Source of the DNA: Cryptomeria japonica
Lineage: Eukaryota > Streptophyta > Pinopsida > Cupressales > Cupressaceae
Length of the DNA: 64,000 nucleotides
Assembly: GCF_030272615.1 (NCBI RefSeq)
Contig: NC_081410.1
Coordinates: forward strand, 570,233,152 to 570,297,151
Reading direction: 5' to 3'
Positions 24,474-36,254 of the stretch are shown piece by piece. Positions within the stretch are counted from its first letter, which is position 1. Every line of letters begins with the position of its first letter. The translations under genes and the position numbers were made by a program. The notes under the pieces are model-generated. The model did no database searches. It had not been told where the DNA came from and was given only the letters and a program-made list of their open reading frames with translations.

Positions 24474-24775
24474 TCTTAAACTAAATTAAACTCTAAACGT
24501 TAATTGAATCATAACTTGAATTGAACCCTAATCCTAACTCTAATTAAACGCTAAACCTATTTAAATTATAATGCTAATTCTAGCCCTAACTTCACCCTTA
24601 TAATAATTAAACTCTAACACTATTGTAACCATAACCGTGACCCTAATTAAATGCTAACACATATCATAATTAAACTCTAATCTTAGTACTAATGAAACCC
24701 TAACCCCAACTCTAAGTGAACATGTATCCTGATTTAACCCTAGCCATAAAAGTAATTAAATCGTATATGAACTTA
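24474..24775 (+). repeat. Degenerate CTAA-rich array, telomere-like in composition
   Basis: Words such as aaccctaa, aaactctaa and taattaaac recur about twenty times without a fixed period. The plant telomere unit is CCCTAAA; perfect tandem units are absent, so this is not a functional or simple interstitial telomere. It directly follows the start of the helicase relic. Confidence 0.45.
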
Positions 24776-25011
24776 AGCCTACTTAGATGCCTAAAATAAG
24801 TGTCAAATTTTAGACAAACATGTATAATTTAAATAAATAGGTAAAATGCAAAAAGAAATAGAAAGATCTTAAGCCCTAATTTCAAATTTTATATATTTTG
24901 AAGAATCATTCAAATAACCAATTGATCATAACCCCTCTCTCATGAACATAGAGTCATCTAATTAAGACAACAAACTTACCAAGTGACAAGTAAACACAAG
25001 AAATATGTTAC

Positions 25012-25796
25012 TGTTTATGGTAAAAATGGAATATCAATATTGAAAGACTAAAATAGATTCAACCATGAAATCCTAGCCTAACAACAACAAAGATCCACCA
25101 TAACATATGAAGATTAACTAAGACAAATGCAAATCAACAAAATCACAAAGATTATACCATCACATGTCCAATAGGGTTTGAATCTTCATTCTTCCTATCT
25201 CCATTGGTCTTGCTTGATGTATTTGCTCTCAGATTTTATGTGTGCCCAAGAGCTCAACAAAGAACGGAAATGTGGTTGCAAGTAGGCTTGATCGCATATG
25301 AAAGTTAGAATGCTATTCCAAGAGTCAGCAATTGAATATGGTTGATAATTAAAGAAGTATCCTCTTATATAGAAGACACTATAAGAAATGGAGGGATAAG
25401 ATTGAGATGCGTAAAAGATAGATGGTCGGCTAGAATTAAAGGGCAAGTAGAAGAAATAAGAAAATAATGAGAGGGTAGGTAGTGTAGGAATTAAGAGATG
25501 AATGACATGTGTCATAGGTAGAAAAGGCTAATGAATTAATTAATTAAATAAAGATTTATTTAATAAATAGAAGAAGTGGGATTAATTAAATAAATAAAAG
25601 TATTTATTTAATTTAGGAAAAGGAATTATTTAAATAAATAAATGTATTTATTTAAATGAGGAAAAAGGCTTAGAAGAGGATAAATGAATTAATTAAATAA
25701 ATAAAGATTCATTTAACAAATAGAAGAATTAGGCTTAAATAATTAAATAAATAAAAATATTTATTTAAATAGACAGTACAATTTTAGGTGTCTACA
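25012..25796 (-). repeat. 3' LTR of the gag-only element
   Basis: This 785-bp repeat pairs with 29782-30512. Its right half consists of recurring aattaaataaataaa and tatttatttaa words. The frame 25195-25515 inside it is not a gene. Confidence 0.85.
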
Positions 25797-25799
25797 GTT

Positions 25800-27609
25800 A
25801 TTATCTTGTTTGCCACTAGCTTCTTGAAAGCTAACTCAAGTGGTTCTCCGAATGGGGTGTATTTCCTTCGTGGTTTGGAAGTTGTTTGAGTATTCACTTG
25901 GTTGTTTGTAGAACTTGATCCAGAAAGAATGATTTTTGGTCTCACTATGTTAGCATCGACAACACTATCATTTACTGTGTTCTTGTTCTTGTTCCAAAAT
26001 CGTGGCTTGTCTTTTCCTTTAAGGTCCTCTTTTTTTCTTTGAATATCTTAATGACTCCTTCCTCAATTATGACCTTCTTTGTCGCTAAGCCTTTTTCAAT
26101 GACGTCCTTGAAAGTGGACAAACAAGCTTTTGTCAAGTCATAACCAATGTCTTTGTTGACATTCTGTGTGAAAATCTGTACCATTTGTTTTTGTGGAGTT
26201 TCATAGGAGCATCTACTGGCTAAATTCCTCCATCTTTGCAGGAATGATGGAAATGACTCCTTATCCTTTTTCTTGGTGTTGCACAAAGTGGTGATTGATA
26301 TATTTGTCTCTATGTTATATGAGAAATGTTATATGAAAGCTTCTGCTAGATCACCCCATGACTTAATTCCAGGTGGAAGTTGAGAGAACCATTCCATGGA
26401 TTGTTCACCTAAGCTCTGTGGGAACAATCTCATCAAGTATATCTCTTTTGATGCTAACTCAATGCAAGCTATGAAAAATTGTCTTATATGTGCCTTAGGG
26501 TCTCCTTTTCCTCTATACTTATCAAAATTTGGTGTTACAAAATGTGTAGGAAAAGGAAGTATTCGATTGCTTTGGTCAAATGGATATGGACATATGTCTC
26601 TCATTGTGTAAGCTGGCTTTGGTGTATTAATGTTCTCCATTTTCTTTTGTAATTCCTTTATTTCCTGTTCCAAATTGTTCTTAGGTGGAGATCGACTTCT
26701 TGGACCATATTTCGTGCTTGAGCCACCAGGTGGAGGAGGAGGATACTACATATATGGATGGTATTGATCATAAACATGTTCATATCAAGGAGGTCTATGA
26801 TGATACTGCATATAGGAACCACCTAGTATAGAGTCATAATGAGGAGTGGAATATCTACTTTGTCCATGCATATCATATTCTACAGGAATGTCATGAGTTT
26901 GTTCTTGTGTAGTGCCCCCAAATTTGACACGGGGTTTTTTGGTGTCCAAATTTTGAGCATGCCTTTGGATATCCAATTGTTTTCGAGGTTGGTCCTTAGC
27001 ATTGGTATGCAATTGAGTGTATTTATCTGCATAAGACTTCCATAATGGTCTATGTAAATGGAGTTGTTCATGAGATGCTCTTTCATGAGTATCATAAGCT
27101 TGACCATGTGTATTTGGGACCTCAGGTTTTTGAAACAAAGATGATGGTGACTTCGGCATGAAACATGGTCCTCTACTACCTCTACTATTAGGTCTCCTTC
27201 GATCCCTATTGAGTTGAGTTTCTTGCATAGGTCGATTTTCCACTATTTGAGACATGTCAAAATCATGAAGTATCATAGTTCCACTTTATGCCATCACTGC
27301 TAGAAAATATTGTCTATCTCTTCTCATGATCTCTTCAACCAATCTCTTAAAATGGGGATCCATGATAGAGTATTCCACTTCTATTGAATGTACTGAAATG
27401 TTGTCCACATTGTCATTGTGTGTATCATTGTTGTTCATATTATCCATGTTCTCAATATTTTGAGTGTTTCTATAAGTGTCCATGTCAGGTAATGTGGTAT
27501 GATCCGAATTGAAGAAGATATCATTGTCATACTCATAGGCACTCATATTTGCGGACTCTTGAGCCTCTTTAGCTTCTCTCCTAGATTTTTGGGAACAGGT
27601 TTCAACCAT
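25800..27609 (-). pseudogene. Gypsy-type gag, broken by stops and a frameshift
   Basis: From an ATG at 27609 a single frame runs to 25972 through several nonsense codons (near 27286, 26784, 26755, 26329). The N-terminal part is Asn/Asp-rich, followed by a Gln/His/Pro-rich linker and a short coiled coil (EQEIKELQKKMENI). The retrotransposon gag domain follows: FDKYRGKGDPKAHIRQF, PQSLGEQSMEWFSQLPP, SWGDLAEAF, then FPSFLQRWRNLAS. After 25972 the frame shifts by one and a further gag-like tail (YTPFGEPLELAFKKLV) reaches the LTR. No zinc knuckle or protease is seen. Confidence 0.8.
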
Positions 27610-29781
27610 GAACTAGGTCTTGACCAAGATGTGTTAGACTAGATGAAAATGGAAAGAGTATGGAAGACCAAGAGTTGGATGGAATATAAATGAATTTGAA
27701 TTGTACTTGAAATGTCCAAAGTGTAAGACCAAGTATGTATGTAGTAGAGTAGGTGTGACTTCCAAAGAGATGATAGTTTCTCTTGATGAGATAATTTGAC
27801 CTTGACTCTAAGTAAGACCAAATGAGACCCAAAGGTGATAGACCTTGGTGAGGGACCACTTAGAAAAATGTTGTTGTATGTAGTGTGTTGACAAAGTAAC
27901 ATGAGGACAAGCAAGTGACCTTTTGACTCATGTTTAGACAAATGTGAATGTAACGTAAGGTGTAAAACAATGATGGACTTTGTGAGACCCAGAAATAGGC
28001 TGAATGCTAGATGAAGACCCAAAGAAATAACCTAGGAAGCTCAATAAGTCTAAAACTGCCTGCTCTTGTTTGCTGGACTGTAAGTTTTTTGCTTTTTTAA
28101 TTATGAACACAAACGTGCTTGTATACTTCACAAACATGGTTAAATGACACAGACATTGATAAAAACCACACAGATGCATTTCATAGATTTTGTAAATGTA
28201 ATGTTGCTTGTAATAATAGACCCGTTTTTACCTTCACAGACGCGGCTAAATAACACAGATGTTGTTGGCACTGCACAAACATGTTTCTAGAAATTGAGTG
28301 CAATTTTTCTAATGTGTAAAGTTGTCGTTATGACCAAATCTGAATTTTTGACCTTTTTTTGTGACAAGAGGACACAATGTTGATGAGGACTCAATGTTTG
28401 CAAGTGTTTAGACTCAAAATGACTCAAAGAAAGTGTTTTGTTTGATGGAAAATTTGTTTTGTATACACTTGAAGACGCAAAAGACACAATGTTTTGATGT
28501 TTGATCTTGAATTTTTTAATGTTTAAAAGAAGGCAAGCACAATTCTTATGGTTGGCCAAGACAATAGTTGTTGTTCCCACATGGGGTTTCCCTTGAGGCT
28601 ATGCTATTCAAAGCAGATACTTAGATGCTTGACCCCACTGGCTCCACCCTTAGCACTCACCTCTCAGGTGAAGCCAAGCATCAGTCCCCATGAAAACTCC
28701 CTATGGTGAACTTTGTATCTCTACTAAGAACCATATCTGTGTGGGCCGCTCCAGAGGTCTGACCTTTTGCCCCAACAACTAGAAGGATTTTGGCTTTGTA
28801 AAACAAAAAGGTGCTAGTATGGGCATCCGCTCATGTGTCCATACATGCAGCACTTTTAGCTTTGTAAATACAGAAGGTTCTCAGCTGGTAGGGGTTACAC
28901 CCAACAACTGATCATATAAATTTGATCAAATGGGTTTATGGGGAGACATAGTATTGGTATGAACTAATCAGCACACGTTACCCATGGCTTTCACCATGGA
29001 TACAGTTTTTTATAGTGGTTTGGAAGATGTGGGTTTTCCTTGCTACCACTTGGGTCATTCTCTCCTCACTAGTAGTCCTAATAACCACACAGGGAGACAG
29101 GCCCTCTAGAGATTTAAACAAAAAGAACCTATTGCTCAAGACACAAATGACACTGGTTCAATTTTAGTGCACCAATGGAAGTGTTTGGTAATGTATGAAA
29201 AACAAGGCACGTAATAAGGATCAAAAATCCTTGCCAAAATTCTGCAACAAAGATTTCTTAGTAGTTTTGCAACAATACCCCTCTTGCAAGAACACACGTT
29301 AGGTAAATTTTAGATCCAAAAGACTTTGTGAAATAGGGGCCTTTGACAAAACCTGTTGCTTCAAGGACAAGCTGCACCAATTTGTTAGCTAGATCATAAC
29401 ATGTTAGCCCGAAATAATCTAGATCTAAGATCTAAATGATGAAATAAAACCTTGAAATTTAAAATAAAATCAAAAATTGCAAAAAAAATCTAAAACACAG
29501 ACATGATTTAAATTAACGTAGACACAATTATAGATCATTGACGCGATTCAGGAACACAAACGTGACCTTGCATCTGCAAAAAACATAAAATAATGTTGAA
29601 CGCAGATGCAATTACAAAGTTCACAGGCGCAACTGAAAAAAAAATGTGGTTCCAATATGCGCAGATGCGAAAATTTTGAAATGTTGTCGAAAATGTCAGA
29701 TCTACAACTTCAAAAACACAAAATCTATGACAAAAGATGTTAAATGCAAAAGGGACAAGAGTCCCACCAGACGTTCCAAAA
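27610..29781 (-). other. Leader region of the gag-only element
   Basis: No protein domain is recognisable here. At 28095-28275 and 29500-29660 the word cacagacgc and variants (cacaaacgtg, cgcagatgc) recur about fifteen times. The sequence abutting the 5' LTR reads on the minus strand TGGAACGTCTGGTGGGAC, a plausible but diverged primer-binding site. Frames at 27602-28580 and 29535-29837 have no recognisable homology. Confidence 0.5.
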
Positions 29782-30512
29782 TGTTTATGGTAAAAATGGA
29801 AACAACAATATTGAAAGACTGAAATAGATTCAACCACAAAACCCTAGCCTAACAACAACAAAGATCCACCATAACATATGAAGATTACCTAAGACAATGC
29901 AAATCAAATGATATCACAAAGATTATACCACCACATGTCCAATAGGGTTTGAATCTCCATTCTTCATATCTCCAATTATTTTTCTTGATATATTTGCTCT
30001 CATATTTTATATGTGCACAAGAGCTCAACAAAGAACGGAAAAGTGGTTGCAAGTAGGCTTGATCGCATATGAAAGTTTGAATGCTAGTCTCGGAGTCAAG
30101 GTTGCTAATGAATGAAGCATCTCCTTATATAAAAGACATTGTAAGAAATGGAGGGATAAGATTAAGAGGTGAAAAAGATAAATGGTTGGATAGGATTAGA
30201 GGGTAGGTAAAAGAAATAAGAAAATAATGAGAGGGTAGGTAGTGTAGGAATTAAGAGATGAGTGACATGTGTCATGGGTAGAAAAGGCTAATGAATAAAT
30301 TAAATAAATAAACATTTATTTAATTAATAGAAGAAGTGGTATCAATTAAATAAATAAAAGTATTTATTTAAATGAGAAATAATGTTAGAAGAGGATAAAT
30401 GAATTAATTATATAAATAAAGATTTATTTAATTAATAGAAGAATTAGGCTTAAAATATTTAAATAAAAAAAAGTATTTATATAATTAGACAGGACAATTT
30501 AAGGTGTCCACA
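29782..30512 (-). repeat. 5' LTR of the gag-only element
   Basis: This 731-bp repeat pairs with 25012-25796, with substitutions and small indels throughout. It carries the same A/T-rich aataaataaa half. Confidence 0.85.
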
Positions 30513-30946
30513 GTTGCATATCGACATTAACACCAAAATCAATATGTTCGCAATCATCAATTTGTCATATGTACAAGTCGATCAATGAAGTTACAAAGTG
30601 GGAACTGATCGTCATCTTATAAAATACTATTGAAATAGTGTGAGATGTAGCAGTATAGAAACAGAGAGACACACAAATATTTCACACTTTATTTGGAAAT
30701 AGATTTATGTAAAAATAAAGACAACAATAGATTTTTATTAAAAACTATGCATTTTGCATTAACAAACTACCCTATTTTAACTCATCAGCCCACAACTAAG
30801 ATACTCTTGAACTTGTACATGAAATGTTTTCAACCTGAAACAAGATTCCTCAATAATAGTTATGACATTTTAGATTGGAATATTATACTCTAACAAATTT
30901 GTCATATCAATCATACAACACATACTAATGAAACTATTGTTTGTCT

Positions 30947-31324
30947 TGTTAGAGTATTCGGGTATTTACTTGATTAATTAAACAATATTTGTTTAATTAT
31001 TTAAGTTCTCTTTATCTCTTTTACACTTAAGCTAACTTTAGGTGCATAATAATTAATTCCTTTATTAATTATTATGTGCAAACCTAGGTTTTCCCTTTTA
31101 GGGTTTCTTGATCTATTAAAGGTTGAGTTATTTCTTTTCATTGTATGAGGAAGGATTATTATTGCATTACACATTTTGTGAATATTGAGCTCTCTCTTTT
31201 TGAGCATATTTTCTGTGTATTTGTTCCATCTGTGATTTGCTTCCTTGCTTCTCCTTGTAATAGGTTTTTCAGCTTGTAGAGATCATTTGGGCTCCTATGG
31301 TGTTGTATTTTCTCAACTCCAACA
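30947..31324 (+). repeat. 5' LTR of the 2.7-kb element
   Basis: This 378-bp repeat pairs with 33290-33666. It starts TGTTAGAGTATTCGGG and ends CCAACA next to the primer site. The minus-strand frame at 31001-31207 is not a gene. Confidence 0.88.
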
Positions 31325-31336
31325 TGGTATTAGAGC
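31325..31336 (+). other. Primer-binding site, initiator tRNA-Met type
   Basis: TGGTATTAGAGC lies immediately after the LTR and differs from the usual TGGTATCAGAGC by one C to T change. Confidence 0.85.
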
Positions 31337-31689
31337 TTCAGATCTGCAGCTATCTGTTCTTGTTTTGAGAATTTTTGCTTTGGAAGGAGATTTGGGGTTT
31401 CAATAATTGTTTTTATGTACCTAGGGTTTCACCATTTTTTTAGCACTTTGGACCTAAACGAACTTCACCATCATGCTCAAAAGGCCCGAAAACCCCTATG
31501 GTCATATTAAATTCGACCTATTTTGGTTCCTGAGCCTCGAGGAATATTTTTTCTCCAGATCCACGCCGTACAACCCTAGCACGCAGTTCGAGAAAAAAAA
31601 TTCAAAAAAAATATTTTTTGCCTTTTTACGGCATGCAAGCCGAAATTTGATTTTTGTTAAAAAAAGGAAAATTTTTGGCAGTTTTGTTT

Positions 31690-32100
31690 TTTACGCAGGG
31701 TACCGGGCTGACAGTGTGGCAACCGGACCTATCAGTCCGACCCCCTACTAGCCTCGGCCCCTGGCCCCCTGCTGGCCTCAGCTTCCGGCCCCGCAGCCTC
31801 GACAGCCTCTGCGGTCCCCGCCGGCAGCTCCCTCCGGCTCCGGCGGCCTCTGCGGCCCCGCCAGCAGCCCCCTCCGGCCCTGTCGACCACCGCTTCCCGC
31901 TATCGCCACTTCCCACCGGCGGCCTCCTGCAGCCGCTGCGCCCGGAGATCCCGCCACCACCACTCCACCTGAACGCGCCACTGCTTCTCCACCCAGCGGC
32001 TCTGCTTTGCCCGAAAGCGTCGCTCCGCTTGCGATCACCACCTCCGCCTGGCTCGCCACCACCACCACCACCCTCCGGCCACCTCCTCCTTTCTCTAGTC
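31690..32100 (+). other. GC-rich proline-coding island inside the 2.7-kb element
   Basis: This stretch is dominated by C and G while its surroundings are AT-rich. It is open on the plus strand as part of 31654-32166 (170 codons: Pro, Leu, Ala and Ser rich, with PPPPPP runs) and also on the minus strand (Gly/Ala rich). Neither product has a recognisable domain and the double openness follows from composition. It may be a captured host exon or leader; I cannot decide. Confidence 0.45.
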
Positions 32101-33280
32101 CTTTTTGAGAGGGGTTTAGTTTTTTGGCCCTATCTTGGGCATACGGAGTCATTTTTTCAAAAATGAATAGGCATCAGAAAGCTGGTTCCAAGCCGGACCT
32201 TGTCCTGTTGGTAATTTTTTCCAATTTTTCTGTTTGACTATGTTTTTTTTAGTGAAAGTGAGGTCTTGTTTTTGCACTCTGGGAGCCATAGAATGAGCAT
32301 CCGACCTTCATTTTTCAAAAATTTTATATTTTTGGAAAGCGTGTGTTGTGTACTTTCCAGCCATATTAGTTTTATTTCCAGATTATGCTCCATACATATT
32401 TTATTTAGTTTTTTGCTTTTCAGTACTCTGGTGGATATCTTGGTTGTTTCAGGTCCTGGGATCTCTTCTCTGAGTAGGATGTCTCTATTCTGGTTTTTGT
32501 TTCTATTTCCAGTCTTCTTATCATTGTAGCATTGTATATATGCAAATGAACTGAGATAAAGTGCCCTCATGCATTTTTTACTTGGGATCTTGCACATCGT
32601 GTGTCTTGTTGTACATGCACTCCTTATAAAGTGCCATGAGGGGGTTGATATTTGCCTATTGTTTTCCATCTTCCTTTGTCCAGTGAGTATTCCTTCTATG
32701 ACATTCGCCTCATGATGTGTGTTAAGTGAGTGTTCCTTCCATGACACCATGTACTATTCTCAGCACCTTTGATGTTCCTGGTTCTTCGTCATGCAGTTCA
32801 TCTTGGTTGTTCTTTTCAGTGTTCCTATCCCTCTCCCTCTTCAGCATTATGGGGAGGTTTGTCCTATTGGTTCTAATGCTTCCGTGGTTCAATTGATCAG
32901 CTCTTCAGGCTTTGGTGTTTTCATGCCATCTGTATCTTCGATTTTAGTTGTTTTCCTTGTTTGCCTTCTGATTCGAGTAATGTCATTTGAGGGCACTCAT
33001 ACAGATTACAGTCTTCTCTACCTAGTCATGTTCTATTTCAGTGGAGGTTCTTCAGATCAGCAGTTATTCTTCGACAGTGTTTGCAAGTTCTTCATGCTTC
33101 AGTGGTGTTATTTTCCATCTCTTTTTGGAGTAGAGTTTTGTTCCCACGTGGTTTTCTCTATTTCTCCAGTTCATATAGATTTCATTGTATTTGGGTACCT
33201 GATCAGGCCTTGTTGCCGGGACCCATCTTTCCTGCTTTCAGTAGCTATTCTAGGTTTTAGCTTCTCCCTCAGTCTAGCTT

Positions 33281-33289
33281 AAGGGAGGG
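33281..33289 (+). other. Polypurine tract of the 2.7-kb element
   Basis: AAGGGAGGG directly precedes the right LTR start TGTTAGAG. Confidence 0.75.
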
Positions 33290-33666
33290 TGTTAGAGTAT
33301 TTGGGTATTTACTTGATTAATTAAACAATATTTGTTTAATTATTTAAGTCCCCTTTATCTCTTTTACACTTACGCTAACTTTAGATGCATAATAATTAAT
33401 TCTTTTATTAATTATTATGTGCAAACCTAGGTTTTCCCTTTTAGCGTTTCTTGACTATTAAATGTTGAGTTCTTCCTTTTCATTGTATGAAGAAGGATTA
33501 TTATTGCATTACACATTTTGTGAATATTGAGCTCTCTCTTTTTGAGCATATTTTCTGTGTATTTGTTCCTTCTGTGATTTGCTTCCTTGCTTCTCCTTGT
33601 AACAAGTTTTTCAGCTTGCAGAGATCATTTGGGCTCCTATGGTGTTGTATTTTCTCAACTCCAACG
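33290..33666 (+). repeat. 3' LTR of the 2.7-kb element
   Basis: This 377-bp repeat pairs with 30947-31324 and shows scattered changes such as tcgggt to ttgggt and ttctctt to cccctt. Confidence 0.88.
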
Positions 33667-34676
33667 TCTCCCACTCTAAAATGATTAGGATTGAAAAAAA
33701 ATTATCATTCTTTAATAAGTTTCAAGTGACTAATTGACTATTGTAAGCTCTATTACTACTATTCCACTTCATCAATGCATTTGTAAGGACAAGTTTGTCA
33801 TTACAACACATTTTATTTAAGTGAAACTACAATCAATATTCACAACATGCAAATATGCCAAGTTTCAATAGATGAACACAAAGTATTTGCATATAACATT
33901 CATTATTTTATCAAATTAAAATTGACTTTTGTAACTAAACTTTTCCTGTTTTGTAAACTTGTAGCAAAAATGTGTCATGGCATTAGCAATGGCTTGAAAC
34001 TATAGGATAATCTAATTGTGAAAGCTTTCACCATTATTAAGTTGAAAAGCTTTATGTATATTCATATTCAAGTATAAAAGTATTATTTAAATAATATTTC
34101 CTTAAACATTTGATTTGGTAAATTTGTCTTTGTCCTTAACTAGGGGTTGTCTAGCTATTAAAGCTAGAGTCATACATGATCTAATATATAAAGATTATAT
34201 ATCTTTAAGATGATAGAGCATACACAATCTAGTATATAAAACTTATATATCTCTAAGGTGGACAAGCATACTAAATCCAGTTGATGGAAAAATTATTGCA
34301 AATTTTATTAATGTAACAATTAGTGCTCAACTGGAAATATCTTATATGGAAAATCTTATTATTTATTTGGTTTCTTTATTGTTAAGGTCTACTTGCACCA
34401 TTTCTTTTCATCCGAGGATCATTCTGTCCATCTTTCGACCACAATAAAATTTTAAAGAAAATAGAACAAAGATAGAGGTCATTGAGTAGTGAAGAAAAGG
34501 TTCTTTTAATACTTCTTGAGATAATATTTTTCAAAAGCTTCTTTCCTTAGGAAAAGGTAAAGTAGAGAGACATGCTAAAGGGAGGTTCGTCCAAATACTA
34601 GAAAGAAAATCAATCAAATTATTTTCTTACATAGTCTAAAGATATCATTGTTTTGAACTAAATGTTTGCAAATCAA
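33667..34676. other. AT-rich spacer, no gene recognised
   Basis: There is no coding motif. A short near-repeat (taaaga/cttatatatctctaag at about 34180-34260) occurs twice. The segment ends where the segmental duplication begins. Confidence 0.4.
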
Positions 34677-35775
34677 CACCACAACTAGTTGAATATAAGC
34701 ATTTGTTTGCTTCTTGAAGGCTTGCATGGAGTAATTGAGTTTGAAACTGAAAGAGTGCATGAAGAGAGGATATATGATATATATAATCTTTAATGTTTTT
34801 GAAGTTATATTATTTTAATCCCTAGAAAGCATGTTGCATATTATAGTGGAGAAGCTAGCATATTCAAATCTTGGAGCAACATACCCAGTATGGTGAATTT
34901 ACCAATCAGAATATACAAAACACTCACAATTTTGCTTGCAATTGAGGCATGCATCTTCTTTAAGAGTATTTGACTAGCCTTTTAATAAGTATGCGTGTAT
35001 CTAAGAGTATTATGTGTCCTTTTTTTCCTTTGGGCTTGACTACGAGGGTGCTTCAATTGTGAGTAATGACCCCCCTTCAATCCATAATTTTTTGATACTA
35101 AGTCTTAGGCCTTTATTGAGAACATGCTTGAGCACCAACATTCATAGGGGGTAGTGGAAAGCTTAATTCTCTAATTGTTTCTCTTTTATGGTCTTTGAAA
35201 ATACAACCCACTTCTAAGATTCGGGGTTCCTTCTAGAAGTCCCATCAAAATTAAGTTGTATTCATTCTTCCTTTGACAAAGGCCACATTTTTTTTGTTGG
35301 GTAACAAAGAACTTAAATCCAACAACCTCGTGAATGGGGAATATATTAATTATTATATAATTTGTATATAAAAAAATGATAATAATTATATAATTTATAT
35401 ATAAAAAAATTGATATCTTATTATATAAATGGATGAATTAAAGTCACACATTTATTTTTCATATATGTTTGACATTTATAATTTTATGTATTTTTTAAAC
35501 TATTATTAAAAGTCAAATTTGATTCCATTTATCACCATTGCATAGTCAACAGAAATAGGAAAAAGCATCTAATAATAATAAATAGTCAATCAATAAAATT
35601 ATACAACATTGTTATATATTAGTGACGCTATTATAATATATTATTGTTTAAAGTGATAATATGAAAATGTCAAAAAATTATTCAACAAATACTAAAAAAT
35701 TTACATCATACTAATAAGATTGTAAAATATTATTATCTAATAAAATAATTTATATATTTTGAAAAAAATTTGAAA
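34677..35775 (+). repeat. X segment, copy 1
   Basis: About 1.1 kb, starting at accacaactagttgaatata and closely matched at 44828-45927. It contains no recognisable gene. It precedes the P450 promoter region, so it may include ancestral upstream sequence of that gene. Confidence 0.85.
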
Positions 35776-35897
35776 AAAATGAGTGATCCTCATTCATCCA
35801 CAAACTAATAATCTTTGAAGATATTTTCTTGAGGGGCATCTAAGGGAACCTTACTAAAAAAGGTTGTCCTAGTAGAGAAAGATAGTTTTCAGTTTGT

Positions 35898-35975
35898 ATG
35901 GATATCCTAACATTTTCTTGGTCCTCTCTTCTCCTTACTACTGGTTCGCTGGTATTATTCTTCTTTCTATCCTAA
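35898..35975 (+). pseudogene. P450 5'-end stub A
   Basis: An ATG opens 25 codons (MDILTFSWSSLLLTTGSLVL, then FFFLS) ending in TAA. This is the hydrophobic N-terminal anchor of the P450 found downstream, together with about 70 bases of its upstream sequence (gggcatctaagggaacc). The match to the gene ends where the anchor should continue into the basic linker, and the sequence then returns to flanking AT-rich text. It encodes only a possible membrane-anchor peptide. Confidence 0.8.
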
Positions 35976-36092
35976 AATTTAGAACATACTAGTAAGATTA
36001 TAAAATATAATTATTTAATATTTTCAAGGGGCATCTAAGGGAGCCTTACTAAAAAAGTTTGTCTTAGTAGAGCAAGATAGTTTTCACTTTGT

Positions 36093-36170
36093 ATGGATAT
36101 CCTAACATTTTCTTGGTCCTCTCTTCTCCTTACTACTGGTTCGCTGATATTATTCTTCTTTCTATCTTAA
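36093..36170 (+). pseudogene. P450 5'-end stub B
   Basis: This second copy of the anchor frame has ATG at 36093 and TAA at 36168 and the same 25-codon length. It lies 195 bases after stub A, shorter than the spacing of the later copies, so part of the unit has been lost. Confidence 0.8.
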
Positions 36171-36254
36171 AATTTACATCATACTAATAAGATTATAAAA
36201 CATAATTATCTAATAGAATAATACATAAAATAATTTCTATATTTGAAAAATAGA

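Larger units (their letters stand above)
25012..30512 (-). mobile_element. Non-autonomous Gypsy-like element carrying gag only
   Basis: Direct LTRs lie at 25012-25796 and 29782-30512; both open with TGTTTATGGTAAAAATGGA and close with GGTGTCYACA on the plus strand. The flanking 5-mers are gttac (25007-25011) and gttgc (30513-30517), a target duplication with one change. On the minus strand the LTR begins TGTAGACACC, as in Gypsy elements. The 4-kb interior has a gag frame and a long leader but no protease, RT or integrase, and gag-like codons run to within a few bases of the left LTR, so pol appears to have been deleted with its junction at the LTR. It would have depended on enzymes of a relative. 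Confidence 0.85.
30947..33666 (+). mobile_element. Non-autonomous LTR element with iMet primer site and GC-rich core
   Basis: Direct LTRs at 30947-31324 and 33290-33666 are about 95 percent alike by eye, opening TGTTAGAGTATT and closing CTCAACTCCAAC. The left LTR is followed by TGGTATTAGAGC (31325-31336), an initiator tRNA-Met primer site with one change, and the right LTR is preceded by the purine run AAGGGAGGG (33281-33289). The flanks share GTCT (30943-30946, 33666-33669) as a possible target duplication, with the last LTR base ambiguous. The interior of under 2 kb has no gag or pol motif. This appears to be a Copia-related, LARD-like element and, from LTR similarity, one of the younger insertions here. 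Confidence 0.85.

Noticed and set aside
24474-24775. Interstitial telomere
   Set aside because: No run of perfect CCCTAAA units; only CTAA-rich degenerate text.
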